This document shows, piece after piece, positions 53,001-62,200 of a DNA stretch of 64,000 nucleotides; position 1 is the first letter of the stretch; every line of letters begins with the position of its first letter. The stretch is taken from assembly GCF_900113525.1 (NCBI RefSeq), contig NZ_FOPP01000001.1, positions 1 to 64,000 on the forward strand. Direction: 5' to 3'. Position numbers and translations under genes: made by a program. Source of the DNA: Pedobacter insulae (lineage in GTDB: Bacteria > Bacteroidota > Bacteroidia > Sphingobacteriales > Sphingobacteriaceae). The notes under the pieces were generated by a model that saw only the letters and a list, made by a program, of their open reading frames with translations, did no database searches and was not told the DNA's origin.

Positions 53001-53508
53001 AAAGTATTTTGGAGGTTTTGCAGCCAACTTTAGAAAGGGTGGTGTAAGCTTAAACATGAATTTTACCTATAGTACGGGAAGTTTGAGATACTGGTGGGGA
53101 AATACGCAAAACTGGTATGGTGTAGGCCTTTTTCTGAAAAACTATCCAGAATATGTTTTAGACAGCTGGAGCACCACAAACAGAACGTCGCAATGGCCTA
53201 GAATGTCTTATGGACAAGGCTCTTCAAATACATTCTCTGATTTTTGGTTATCAAAAGCTGATTATTTGAGATTATCTATGGTAAGAGTAAACTATAGGTT
53301 TCCAGATAAATGGATCCAAAGTAAAATTAATGGGGGTTTAGACCTTTCTGTATCTGCCTCTAACCTACTTACGCTTACCAACTATAATGGTATAGACCCA
53401 GAGGGTAATTTTAGGCTTGCTGGTGGCGCAACAGGAACAGGTACTGATTATGGAACCTATCCATCAATCAGAACATTTAACTTTAGTATTAGATATTCAT
53501 TACGTTAA
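50089..53508 (+). CDS. SusC/RagA TonB-linked outer-membrane transporter with STN domain
   Basis: A 1139-residue outer-membrane receptor. Residues 1-30 are a signal peptide (ending AYA). An STN secretin/TonB signalling domain covers about 37-106 (GINLNELFKELHAKYNYDFFYEEGLLDN), a carboxypeptidase-regulatory-like domain about 114-200, and the plug about 205-325 with QPLWIIDGVPQY and ILKDASATAIYGSRAANGVIIVTTK, the SusC signature. The barrel runs to the C-terminus and ends NFSIRYSLR. The STN domain means it signals to FecR, which matches the genes upstream. It imports an unknown ligand with SusD. Confidence 0.95.
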   Translation: MIKLIHKTIRSLPIFFMVAVLTVTFNTAYAHSQVITMQKKGINLNELFKELHAKYNYDFFYEEGLLDNSKRFDISVANSTINDVLNKTVLPFSLEYQINKNIVVIKASLKYQQSSIHGRVLDEEKKPLPGATVLHVNSKQKGTTDNNGNFRLANVKIEGKIIISYIGYEPVEVNAAANLGDIILKIASSDLQEVEINVGYGLRKVIDLTGSVSRVTAAELEGAPPHADIASMLQGKAAGVNVMVANGAPGSPVSVMIRGTTSLIGNSQPLWIIDGVPQYTSVGTQGTQNSEIGQMLYDYNVNDIESIDILKDASATAIYGSRAANGVIIVTTKSGRKYGKPQIDVSYNQGVQTQRDSFRTLTSDEYKAVITDATRNYFATGGIATTSGAIATVLDASKVVPGTEVDYMSAPFLSTAFFNGQTNWWDELTGSAVERKLDISLRGSSEASNYYVAIGIPQQDGIVNGSRRRGFTGRFNFDSKVANNFLMGFTLNGSNSKLDNKDNMVAKIWDFRPDFPMYGADGKIFDPGVNEENPLTTLKNRDLSVRKGVNGSAFLQFTPIKSLVFKSAISINYNQTITDRFVRAGSANITHNGQANISQNETNNWVFENTVRYNKLFNKTHDVEVLGGFSMERGAYSAFTAGIQNFPDQDIMTNLTSGTTPLKPTSTKTSTALVSAFTRANYKFKDRYLATFTFRADGSSRFGPDTRWGIFPSGALAWIVTNEGFMKNLNQDVFSLLKLRGSYGISGSQVLGNNDWRTLYTAAQFEELPGFTPFQLGNNGLVWEQTLTKEAALDYGFFKSKITGSIGVYDKKTQDIIYNKNIPSSSAFISVKENVATIQNRGVEFFIDYNVYRKGNTNVSVNFNLAHNVSKVNKINGVDKFIDLYGGNALAIRMQEGHPLGEWFGYKWSGRYYQSMEEYNLLSTQNPTTGAKIWYQNGLNSVRPGDLKYDDVDGDGVVTDKDRVPLGTFQPKYFGGFAANFRKGGVSLNMNFTYSTGSLRYWWGNTQNWYGVGLFLKNYPEYVLDSWSTTNRTSQWPRMSYGQGSSNTFSDFWLSKADYLRLSMVRVNYRFPDKWIQSKINGGLDLSVSASNLLTLTNYNGIDPEGNFRLAGGATGTGTDYGTYPSIRTFNFSIRYSLR

Positions 53509-53519
53509 AAAATAAAGCA

Positions 53520-54953
53520 ATGAAAAAGAAAATATACCTATTAATAGGAACACTCGCTATGTGTTTAAGTAGCTGTGAAAAATTCATTACACAAGATCCG
53601 CAATATTTATTAACACCAGAAGTTGCGGTAACGGATGAAGCTTCGGCCAAAGCCCTGCTTAATGGCGCTTATGCAAGAATAAATACGAACGATTGGACGG
53701 CTCGCTTTACCGGAGGCTTTAGCTCTATGCTGGGAGTTGCAACTTATAATAGTTCGGCCTATAGTTTCAACATGCAGTCTACTGGCGATAATGAAGCGTT
53801 ATGGAAAGCATTCTACGTTGCTGCTAATAGCGCTAATGCAGCGATTGCGGGCATTACGCCATTAGCAGATAGTAAATTTTCTAATCCACAGGCCAAGAAA
53901 CAATTTATTGGCGAAGCGCATGGGATAAGGGCCTTTGCACATTTATATAACATGTGGTTTTTTGGAAGATGGTTTGACCAACCCGAATCGCAGTTTGGCA
54001 TTATCTACCGTAGTGAACTATCCGTGTTAGGAAACGTTTATCAGCCTCGCTTAACGGTTAAAGAAAGTTATGACAAGTTGATTGCCGACTTGGATTTTAC
54101 CATTGCCAACGCTGCTGATTTTTATAGTAACAAGCGTGTTTCGAAACAATTGGCGAAGGCTTTAAAAGCTAAGTTGCTGTTAAACCGCGGATGGGCTAAC
54201 GATTATGCTAGTGCATTAGTGCTGGTTAATGAAGCCATTACCGAAAGTATGGCAAAAGGCGTAGCGCTTGAGCCTTCGCTTACTCAATTGTACGCGAACA
54301 GCTGGGACTCTAAAGAGCTCTTGTTTTGTCGCTATCGCGAGAAAACGGATGACGTGATAGCTGGTTACAATTTTACCTATGGCTACAATTATGCAACTAT
54401 GGGGTTAAATAATGTGCCAGGTAACGCTGTGTTTGCTTCGGATCCTCGCCACGCCGAAGGATGGGGTAACGTAAAATCACCGATACAAAATAACAACACC
54501 TTGAAATGGGCACCTAAAAAGCTGGCCAGATTGGGCAGACAGGTTGGAGGCGATAATGATAAATACACCGCCTATTACTTAAGACTTACCGAGCTTTATC
54601 TAATGAAGGCAGAATTGTTGCAGAAAACAGGTGCTAGCTTTGCGCAGGCAATGGAGCCTATTAATTTGGTGCGTGCCCGCTCTGGTTTAACAGCTTTATC
54701 GGTTAGCACGAAGGTTGATTTTGAGAAAACGTTGTTCAATGAAATTCTTCAGGAACTAAATTTAGAAAATGAGGCCGACTGGATGTCATCACTACGCTTA
54801 AAAAATGCTGCGGGTACCTATCTGTTGCAAGATTTTAGAGGCTCAGCAGTCGTTTTAGACCCAAACAGGTTTGTTTGGCCAATACCAACCTCAGAAATGA
54901 AATTTAACAGACTTATTTCCCAAAATCCAGGTTACGAAAACTTAAGTTATTAA
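53520..54953 (+). CDS. SusD/RagB family outer-membrane lipoprotein
   Basis: A 477-residue surface lipoprotein that forms a lid on the SusC transporter. The lipobox is LSSC, Cys19 or so, after a hydrophobic signal. The tetratricopeptide-like helices of the family are visible (AKQLAKALKAKLLLNRGWANDYA, YLRLTELYLMKAELLQKTGASFAQAMEPINLVRARSGL) and the C-terminal RFVWPIPTSEMKFN matches the family end. It starts 11 bases after susC. The ligand cannot be told from sequence. Confidence 0.94.
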   Translation: MKKKIYLLIGTLAMCLSSCEKFITQDPQYLLTPEVAVTDEASAKALLNGAYARINTNDWTARFTGGFSSMLGVATYNSSAYSFNMQSTGDNEALWKAFYVAANSANAAIAGITPLADSKFSNPQAKKQFIGEAHGIRAFAHLYNMWFFGRWFDQPESQFGIIYRSELSVLGNVYQPRLTVKESYDKLIADLDFTIANAADFYSNKRVSKQLAKALKAKLLLNRGWANDYASALVLVNEAITESMAKGVALEPSLTQLYANSWDSKELLFCRYREKTDDVIAGYNFTYGYNYATMGLNNVPGNAVFASDPRHAEGWGNVKSPIQNNNTLKWAPKKLARLGRQVGGDNDKYTAYYLRLTELYLMKAELLQKTGASFAQAMEPINLVRARSGLTALSVSTKVDFEKTLFNEILQELNLENEADWMSSLRLKNAAGTYLLQDFRGSAVVLDPNRFVWPIPTSEMKFNRLISQNPGYENLSY

Positions 54954-54955
54954 TC

Positions 54956-55717
54956 ATGAAACGAATATATATCGCCATTCTTATGGTATTCATTATAGGT
55001 GTATCTTGTAAAAAAGACATCGATTTAGATGACACTATATTTTTACCGACAGATTTGTTATTTGAAGACCTTCAGGTAGGCAGGTTTAGTCATGTTATCC
55101 CTACAGTGGACTTTACAACTTCTATTGCAACATTTAATGTTGAAAATGAAGTAAATGATTGGAGTGGCTTTGCCATCTCGAGCAGAAACCATAGAAACTT
55201 TGTGAAGTTAGCTACTTCCGTAGATTCTACACGATTTAGCGTATGGACTCTACAGCCACATGCAGGTGGAAACTTTCTCGTGGTGAGACCAAAAGAAGAT
55301 AATGCATTCATGACCTTATCAAGACCGATAGAAATTGATAAAATACTGGTGGCCAATACTACTCAGGTATACCAAACGATTACGTATGGCATCGGGAATG
55401 CAACCGTTGGAAATACCTTTGCGCCTGGAACCACTGTAATGAATACAACGAGAAAAGATAACCTGAAAATCATTATTAAAGGTTACTTAGGTACTACAGC
55501 TACTGGTACGGTTGAATTTCTGTTAGCAGATAGAAGATCGGATGCCTCGTTAAGAACTTTTACGGTGAATGATTGGATGCCCGTTTCTCTGACTGCCCTT
55601 GGGAAAGTAGATAAAGTGGTATTCAATTTAGAATCTACCGACAAAACTGCTGGTGTAATGAACACCCCCAATTACTTCTGTTTAGACGGAATAAGATTTA
55701 AAGAAAATATTAATTAA
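54956..55717 (+). CDS. DUF4465-type lipoprotein of the SusCD locus
   Basis: A 253-residue surface lipoprotein with a lipobox GVSC followed by KK. The mature part resembles DUF4465: FEDLQVGRFSHVIPTVDF, NDWSGFAISSRNHRNFV, then a beta-rich jelly roll and the closing NYFCLDGIRF (compare the family ending PxYFxxDDI). Such proteins replace SusE/F in some loci and may bind glycans or other ligands at the surface. It starts 2 bases after susD, so translation is coupled. Confidence 0.75.
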   Translation: MKRIYIAILMVFIIGVSCKKDIDLDDTIFLPTDLLFEDLQVGRFSHVIPTVDFTTSIATFNVENEVNDWSGFAISSRNHRNFVKLATSVDSTRFSVWTLQPHAGGNFLVVRPKEDNAFMTLSRPIEIDKILVANTTQVYQTITYGIGNATVGNTFAPGTTVMNTTRKDNLKIIIKGYLGTTATGTVEFLLADRRSDASLRTFTVNDWMPVSLTALGKVDKVVFNLESTDKTAGVMNTPNYFCLDGIRFKENIN

Positions 55718-55727
55718 AACTAAGAAT

Positions 55728-56885
55728 ATGTTAACTGGATTATTAAGAAAACGAGCACTGCTATTGTTTATAGCATGCAGTCTTGGCGCCGTTGCAATGG
55801 CGCAAAACCGTAAGGTAGATTTAAAAGAAAATCTGCCATTTGATGAGGTACTAACGATGGCAAAAGAAAAGAATAAATATATATTTCTTGATTTTGGATC
55901 CATTACGTGCAAGCCTTGTCTGTATATCAAAAAGGAAGTGCTTACTTTAGATAGTGTAGCCGATTTTATCAATGAGCGCTTTGTAAGTGTTGATTATAAT
56001 GTGGGAAAAGAAAAGGAAAGATTAAGCAAGTTATATCAAGTAAAAGGCGAGCCTGTACTTTTAATCTTAGACCAAAATGGAGTACTTATGCATCGCATGG
56101 CTGGAAAAATGGAAGGCAATCAGATTATGGCCCGCTTTAAGCAAGGACTTGACATTAAAAACAATTTCGTGTCACTTACTAATACCTACACTGCTGGAAA
56201 TAGAAAGCCAGAGTTTATTATGCAATACCTAGAAGCACTTTACGCGGCAGCAGAAACTGAGACCATGAATAAGGTAACGCTTGAATATTTGCAAGGCCCA
56301 GTTGAACGTATTAAAGATCCTGGGATATGGTCAGTATTTTATAAATACAATCAAGATTTGGCTAGTCGGGAAGTGATGTACATGTTTGAGAACAAAGAAG
56401 AGTTTTATAAATTGTTTGGTAAGGACAAGGTAGATGCGAAGATCAATAAGTTGTTTTCCGAGAAATCTATTTTTTATCTGTACGGACACAAACCGCCTAT
56501 TGAAGATCCTAAATATACCATTATCTTAAATGCGCTGCGCAAAACAGATCATCCTAAAGCAAGCGAGTGGTTATGTTACCTGGTGCCGGCGCAGTACAAG
56601 TATAAGGATTGGCATAAACTAGGGCAGGAAATAGATAATATTTACTCGTTTAATATATTGAAAGGGAAAGCAGGCACTAGTTTTAAGGATATGATGCTTA
56701 CCCAGTATTCCATGTACTGCGATGAAAATACAGCGTTGAAGTATCCGATTCGTTGGGCCAATGACCTTATTGCTACAGCAGCCACTGAAGCGGAAAAGAA
56801 AAAATATGAAGGTATTAAGGCTAATTTTATGAAAAGAGAAAAAGAGCCTAATAAAGAAAAATTAGACTGGAGTAAGTCAGACTAA
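55728..56885 (+). CDS. Exported thioredoxin-fold protein with large C-terminal helical domain
   Basis: A 385-residue protein with a signal peptide ending AMAQ. Residues 30-135 form a thioredoxin domain with the redox motif CKPC (FGSITCKPCLYIKKE) and the cis-Pro strand GEPVLLILDQNG. The remaining 250 residues are helical and rich in Tyr and Lys, of no family I recognise. It is the last gene of the SusCD locus (10 bases after the lipoprotein), followed by a terminator, so it probably works on the imported ligand or keeps locus proteins reduced. Confidence 0.82.
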   Translation: MLTGLLRKRALLLFIACSLGAVAMAQNRKVDLKENLPFDEVLTMAKEKNKYIFLDFGSITCKPCLYIKKEVLTLDSVADFINERFVSVDYNVGKEKERLSKLYQVKGEPVLLILDQNGVLMHRMAGKMEGNQIMARFKQGLDIKNNFVSLTNTYTAGNRKPEFIMQYLEALYAAAETETMNKVTLEYLQGPVERIKDPGIWSVFYKYNQDLASREVMYMFENKEEFYKLFGKDKVDAKINKLFSEKSIFYLYGHKPPIEDPKYTIILNALRKTDHPKASEWLCYLVPAQYKYKDWHKLGQEIDNIYSFNILKGKAGTSFKDMMLTQYSMYCDENTALKYPIRWANDLIATAATEAEKKKYEGIKANFMKREKEPNKEKLDWSKSD

Positions 56886-56912
56886 TCATTTCAGCATAAT
56901 TTTTTGTTTAGG

Positions 56913-56955
56913 AAGAGGTTGTATCATTGAAAGAAATGAACAACCTCTTTTTATT
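56913..56955 (+). terminator. Intrinsic terminator of the SusCD locus
   Basis: AAGAGGTTGT (56913-56922) and ACAACCTCTT (56940-56949) form a perfect 10-bp stem with a 17-base loop, followed by TTTATTTG. It lies 27 bases after the thioredoxin-fold gene. Confidence 0.85.
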
Positions 56956-57051
56956 TGATCCGCATTGCATATTTGATTTCAATTTGTATTTTCACAACAT
57001 ACTTAAAATGAAGAATAAGAACTAATCTGCTATTCTTGATACTTTTATGCC

Positions 57052-57714
57052 ATGGGATATCTGAATATACATACGCACTGTGCAGAGCAGAAAGAAAGTG
57101 TATTGAGTGTGCAGAGTTTGTCGCTAACAGACAATGTATTTCTCACGATACCTAAAACCAAGCCCATTTCTGTAGGCTTGCATCCTTGGTATGCAAAATT
57201 GGTGCAGCTGGAGGGGTACTTAAAGTATTTGAATGTTGTTGCAAGGCAAGAGAACATTAAGATGATTGGCGAATGCGGGTTGGATGCGCTAAGAGGTGAG
57301 CACATGGAAGACCAAATAACTATTTTAAAGGCACAGATACAGCTTGCTGAAGAATTAAATAAACCTTTAATCTTGCATTGTGTAAAAGCCTTTGCTGAAT
57401 TGATTGCATTAAAGGAAGAAATGCGGGTTAAAGTACCAATGATCATCCACGGGTTTAACAAAAATCTGATATTAGGTGAACAGTTATTAGCTAAGGGTTT
57501 TTTGCTTTCATTTGGCGCTGGGGTGTTAAAAGACAATTCGGGCGCAGCTAGGCTAGTTCAGGAAACAGACAATTTCTTCTTAGAAACCGACGATAGTGAG
57601 CTTCCCATTGAAGAAATCTATGCCCACGTCGCTAATTTAAAAAATTGTAGTGTGGAAGTCTTGAAAGCACGTATTTTTGGCGATTGGAAAAAATTAATGG
57701 AAACATATGGCTGA
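57052..57714 (+). CDS. TatD family hydrolase
   Basis: A 220-residue metal-dependent hydrolase of the TatD family, DNase-type TIM barrel. The N-terminal metal pair is NIHTHC (residues 5-10), the Glu of the second metal site lies in MIGECGLDA, His residues in LILHCVKAF and IIHGFNKN, and the closing Asp in FFLETDDSE. It is slightly shorter than the typical 255-residue member. It overlaps tcdA by 8 bases. Confidence 0.9.
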   Translation: MGYLNIHTHCAEQKESVLSVQSLSLTDNVFLTIPKTKPISVGLHPWYAKLVQLEGYLKYLNVVARQENIKMIGECGLDALRGEHMEDQITILKAQIQLAEELNKPLILHCVKAFAELIALKEEMRVKVPMIIHGFNKNLILGEQLLAKGFLLSFGAGVLKDNSGAARLVQETDNFFLETDDSELPIEEIYAHVANLKNCSVEVLKARIFGDWKKLMETYG

Positions 57715-58501
57715 TGTGAGCTGGTTGTCGCGTTCTGCGTTATTACTTGGAGATGAAGGAATCCAAAAATTACAAGGCAAGCATGTTTTGGTGATTGGTT
57801 TGGGGGGTGTTGGGTCGTTCGCCGCAGAGTTTATCTGCAGGTCGGGTGTTGGCGAAATGACAATCGTGGACGGGGATGTGGTTGACCCGACCAATAGAAA
57901 CAGGCAATTACCAGCCCTGGCAACTAATCACGGTGTGGGCAAAGCTAAAATTATGCAGGAGCGGCTAATGGCGATTAACCCAGAATTAACGCTCCATGTA
58001 ATAGATACCTTTCTTACGCCCGAAAAATGTAGGGAAATATTGGAAGAAAAATTCGATTACGTGATGGATTGTATTGATAGTGTAATGCCTAAGATTACGC
58101 TACTTTCTAAGGCGTTAGAAAAACATATCCCCATTGTAAGTTCAATGGGCGCCGGAGGAAAACTGGATCCCACTAGGTTAAGAATTGCCTTGCTTCCTGA
58201 TACTTATCAATGCGTATTTGCCAGCTATGTGCGTAAAAGATTAAACAAGTTGGTGGGTGCTGATAAAATTAAAGCGGTTTTTTCGACCGAACAAATGGAT
58301 AAAAACTCCATGATTATGACAGACGGCAGTAATTTTAAACGCTCTGCCTACGGAACTGCATCCTATTTGCCTGCGGCTTTTGGTGGTGCCTGTGCATCGG
58401 TTGTGATCCGCGACTTGCTAGGTTTGCCCATTGAAATGGCCGAAAGGCCTTTAAGGATCAGTCATAAAACATTGGCAAAGAAGAAGGCCAAGAAAGGCTA
58501 A
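57707..58501 (+). CDS. tcdA: tRNA threonylcarbamoyladenosine dehydratase
   Basis: A 264-residue E1-like enzyme that cyclises t6A in tRNA to ct6A with ATP. The nucleotide-binding VIGLGGVGSFAAEFICRSGVG, the DGDVVDPTNRNRQ motif and KAKIMQERLMAINP are typical of TcdA. It has no C-terminal rhodanese domain, unlike MoeB. It starts 8 bases inside the tatD stop, so the pair is co-translated. Confidence 0.92.
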   Translation: MADVSWLSRSALLLGDEGIQKLQGKHVLVIGLGGVGSFAAEFICRSGVGEMTIVDGDVVDPTNRNRQLPALATNHGVGKAKIMQERLMAINPELTLHVIDTFLTPEKCREILEEKFDYVMDCIDSVMPKITLLSKALEKHIPIVSSMGAGGKLDPTRLRIALLPDTYQCVFASYVRKRLNKLVGADKIKAVFSTEQMDKNSMIMTDGSNFKRSAYGTASYLPAAFGGACASVVIRDLLGLPIEMAERPLRISHKTLAKKKAKKG

Positions 58502-58567
58502 TCTTTGTTTTTGAGATTTGCTTTCATCATTAGCTTTGCTGATATTTACAGTAATAAATTTGTGGAT

Positions 58568-58876
58568 ATGATACATCGAAGCTTACAAAAATACTTACCT
58601 CAAATGATCAGTCTTTTTAAAAAACATAAAGTGAAAAATGCTTATGTATTTGGATCGGCTGTTACCGGGAACTTTAATGAAAAGAGCGATGTAGATTTCT
58701 TGGTGAATTTAAACGAAGGTTTAGATCCGGTAGATGCTGGTGAGCACCTATGGGATTTAGCCGATGAATTGGAAGAACTTCTAAATAGAAAAATAGATTT
58801 ATTAACAGAAAGGTCACTAAAAAATCCATTTTTTATTAAAGAGTTATCCGAAACAAAGGTTGTTATTTATGGATAA
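58568..58876 (+). CDS. MntA-type nucleotidyltransferase antitoxin
   Basis: 102 residues from the ATG at 58568; the frame extends upstream to a TTG at 58505, but the family begins near here. The signature GSAVTGNFNEKSDVDFLV supplies GS and DxD of the minimal nucleotidyltransferase fold. MntA antitoxins silence the HEPN toxin by transferring AMP to a Tyr. It overlaps the hepT-like gene by 8 bases, the standard arrangement. Confidence 0.88.
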   Translation: MIHRSLQKYLPQMISLFKKHKVKNAYVFGSAVTGNFNEKSDVDFLVNLNEGLDPVDAGEHLWDLADELEELLNRKIDLLTERSLKNPFFIKELSETKVVIYG

Positions 58877-59204
58877 CCAAATTAATAAACTATTAGCAGA
58901 TGTATTAATTGCACTTGATGCAATTGACAGCTATTTGAGTGAGCCTAAGAAATTTGAAGACTACCAGTATAACGCTTTATTAAAAGACGCTGTTGAAAGA
59001 AATTTAATCACAGTTGGGGAAGCGGTAAATCATTTATTAAAAGCTGTTCCGGAAATAACAATTTCTGATGCTCGGAAAATTGTAAATACACGTAACAGAT
59101 TAACACACGGCTATGACGAAATTGACGATGTTCAAATCTGGAGCATTATTATTAACTATTTGCCGAAGTTGAGAAAAGAGATAGAAACGTTGTTAAACCA
59201 ATAA
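58869..59204 (+). CDS. HepT-like HEPN RNase toxin
   Basis: 111 residues from the ATG at 58869; the frame begins at a TTG nine bases earlier. A HEPN/DUF86 protein, the RNase toxin of MntA/HepT systems. The active site RNRLTHGY (about residues 83-90 of this start) contains RX4H and the following Tyr that MntA modifies. Both are intact, so the pair looks functional. It overlaps its antitoxin and is transcribed in the same direction as tcdA, 67 bases downstream of it. Confidence 0.88.
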   Translation: MDNQINKLLADVLIALDAIDSYLSEPKKFEDYQYNALLKDAVERNLITVGEAVNHLLKAVPEITISDARKIVNTRNRLTHGYDEIDDVQIWSIIINYLPKLRKEIETLLNQ

Positions 59205-59287
59205 TGCAACCCAGTTCTACTTTCTCTCCTCTTAGTAATTTTTCGGAACGTAGATAATTATAATATTCAGTAAACACCTAGTTTAGT

Positions 59288-62200
59288 ATGCCTAAGCCTC
59301 TTAAAATCCTTCAAGCCTCTGCTGGTTCTGGTAAAACATTTAGCTTAACTGCGCATTATCTTACCTTGCTGTTTAGTGGTGAAAATAAGTATCGCGAAAT
59401 TTTAGCGGTAACTTTTACCAATAAGGCTACCGAAGAAATGAAAACGAGGATTTTGGAGGTGCTTTTAGGCTTCGCCCAAGGGGATGAATCAAAGAAAATT
59501 AACGATTACCGCGTTCTTGTACTGGCTTCCCATCCAGCGCTAGATGCGGAAAGCCTAAAGCTGAAGGCCGCACTAATTTACAGAAAGATTTTGCATGATT
59601 ATAGTAGGTTTTCGGTTAGTACCATCGATGGCTTTGTGCAGAAGGTAATACGAGGCTTTGCTTTTGAACTGGGCCTTAATGCCGATTATAATTTAGAAAT
59701 GAATTATGATAAAGTAAAGGATGATTTAGTGAACAAATTAGATGAGGCGCTAGATCATAATAAACAGTTGCTGGCGTGGATTATTGATCTGGCTATTGAA
59801 CGGATTGCCGATAATAAAAGCTGGAATTATAAAACGGAGCTTTATAATTTAATTGGAGAGATTTTTTCGGAGCGTTTTCAGGTGTTTGAGGCGGCTGTAG
59901 CGGCTTTAGGAGAGGAAAATATAGATGAGCTCTTTACTAAATATATTCAGGTTACGAGAGCCGAGATTAAGAATTTTGAAGAGGAAATAATAGCTTTAGC
60001 TACCGATGCGAATAACGTTCTTGATGTTTTAGGGGTCGAAAATGATCATTTGAAAGGAAAGTCTAGGAATGGATTGCGCAAAATAATTCTAGTAGCAAGA
60101 GGTGATTTTTCGAAACTGGAAGCCATCTTTAAGTATATAGATGAGCCGGAAGAATGGTTCCAGAAAAATGTAGACCTTCCTGAAGTATATGAGACCCTCA
60201 ATCCTATTCTTCATAAGATGAGGGCACATTATTTAGCACACTTGCCGAATTACGCCTTAGCCGTTGCTTTTAACAAAAACCTGTATTACTTAAGACTAAT
60301 GCAAGAAGTGGCGGGTTTATTGAAACAATATAGAGCAGAAAATGATAATCTGTTAATCAGTGATGCACAGAAGTTAATCAGCGGTATAACGGAGGATGCA
60401 GGAGATAATCCCTCTTTTATTTGGGAAAAAGTGGGGAACAGGTATCGGAATTTCTTATTCGACGAGTTTCAAGATACGTCTACCAGTCAGTGGGGCAGTT
60501 TTAAGTCGCTCTTAACAAATGCGATTGCAACGCCAAACCCCAATGTAATAGACCATTTAATTGTTGGAGACACCAAGCAGTCGATTTACCGCTGGCGAAA
60601 TGGAGATTGGAATATTTTGCATAAGCATGCCAAAATTGATGTGGGTGTACAAAATGTGTTGGAAGAAAGCTTGGCTGAGAATTACCGAAGTGCTGAAAAT
60701 ATCATCACTTTTAATAATTTTCTTTATCGTTCTATTCCATTAGCGTTACAAAATGAGTTAAATGCCAATGTTTTAAGTAAATCAGAAAGTATATCAGCTT
60801 GGTGGCAAGGAGAAAATTACGATCAAATTATCACCGCTATTTACGAATCATCTACGCAGAACTTTGCCCCTAATACCCAAAAGGGCGGCACGATAAAAAT
60901 TAGGAAATTTGGTAAGGAAGATGTACCTAACGAAGCAAGGTTTACAGAAACAGTTTTCAGGGATTTAGCTTTGGCTGATGTAATTAAGGAGATTAATTAT
61001 TTAAAAAACGAGCTGAATTATTCGTTAAAAGATATAGCCGTATTAGTTCGATCTAACAGTGAGGCCATGTTAACTGTTCAAGGGTTAATGGAGCAACATT
61101 TGCCTGTACTTTCTGGCGATGCACTCTTAATTTCCAATAATGCTGCGGTGCAATTGATCATTAACACCTTGAAGGTGTTGGTGGGTATTGATACCCAAAC
61201 GGCACTCTATAAAGCAAATTGTATTGCGCTTTATCATTCCATACAGGGAAAAGAGCCCGATGCAAGTCATTACCTCAATTTAAACGGGGTTTCATTATCT
61301 GCCTTAAAAGAGGTGTTTCCGGCCGATTTATGCGAGCATTGGCAAAGTTGGTTACAATTGCCTTTGGCAGAGTTAATGGAGATTCTAATTGAAAGCTATG
61401 GACTGAATAATCTCGAAGAACATTTATCGTACTTATTAGCATTTAGGGATTTAACCGCAAATGCAAGCAGGTTAGGGGAAAAAGGGATTATCGCGTTCTT
61501 AACGTGGTGGGAAGAAGACGGCATAAAAAAGTCTTTACCATCCCCTGAAGGTGTGGACGCCATTCAGGTTATCACCATTCACAAATCAAAAGGCCTGGCA
61601 TTTAGAGCTGTCTTTGTACCCTTTTGTAATTGGGAAATTAAAGGGAAACCCAACGCTACTTTCTGGGTCTCGTCTCACGATACGGTTTATAGAGAGTTAG
61701 GCGGTATTCCCTTAAAGTATACTGAAGACCTGGCGGATTCGGCAATTTCAAAAGCATATTACGAAGAGTTACTCTATAACAACATGGATGCTTTAAATAT
61801 GCTTTATGTGGCTACCACCAGATCGAAAGACTATTTGTACATCGCTACAATGGCTAAAAAAGAACCGAAATTATCAAATATGGGAGATGTTATTAACCTC
61901 ACTTTTGAAAATGATTTTGATGAAAGCAACAAGTATGAAATTGTTGAAAATGTTATTTTAGCTCCTAAAGATCATGATGAAACTTTTATTAAGCTAACTA
62001 GTTATCCAACTACCTCACGGCTAGCTGAATTATATATTTCTCCCGAAGAAAAGCATTTAAAACATTTGGTAAATATTGAAAAATCAGGAAGAAAAGGTTC
62101 CTTGTTGCATGATATCTTAGCAAATGCTGGTAACGAGAAAGAAGTGTTTGCATACATTGAGGGGCTGGTTTTACAGGGAATAATTAGTGAGGATGAACGG

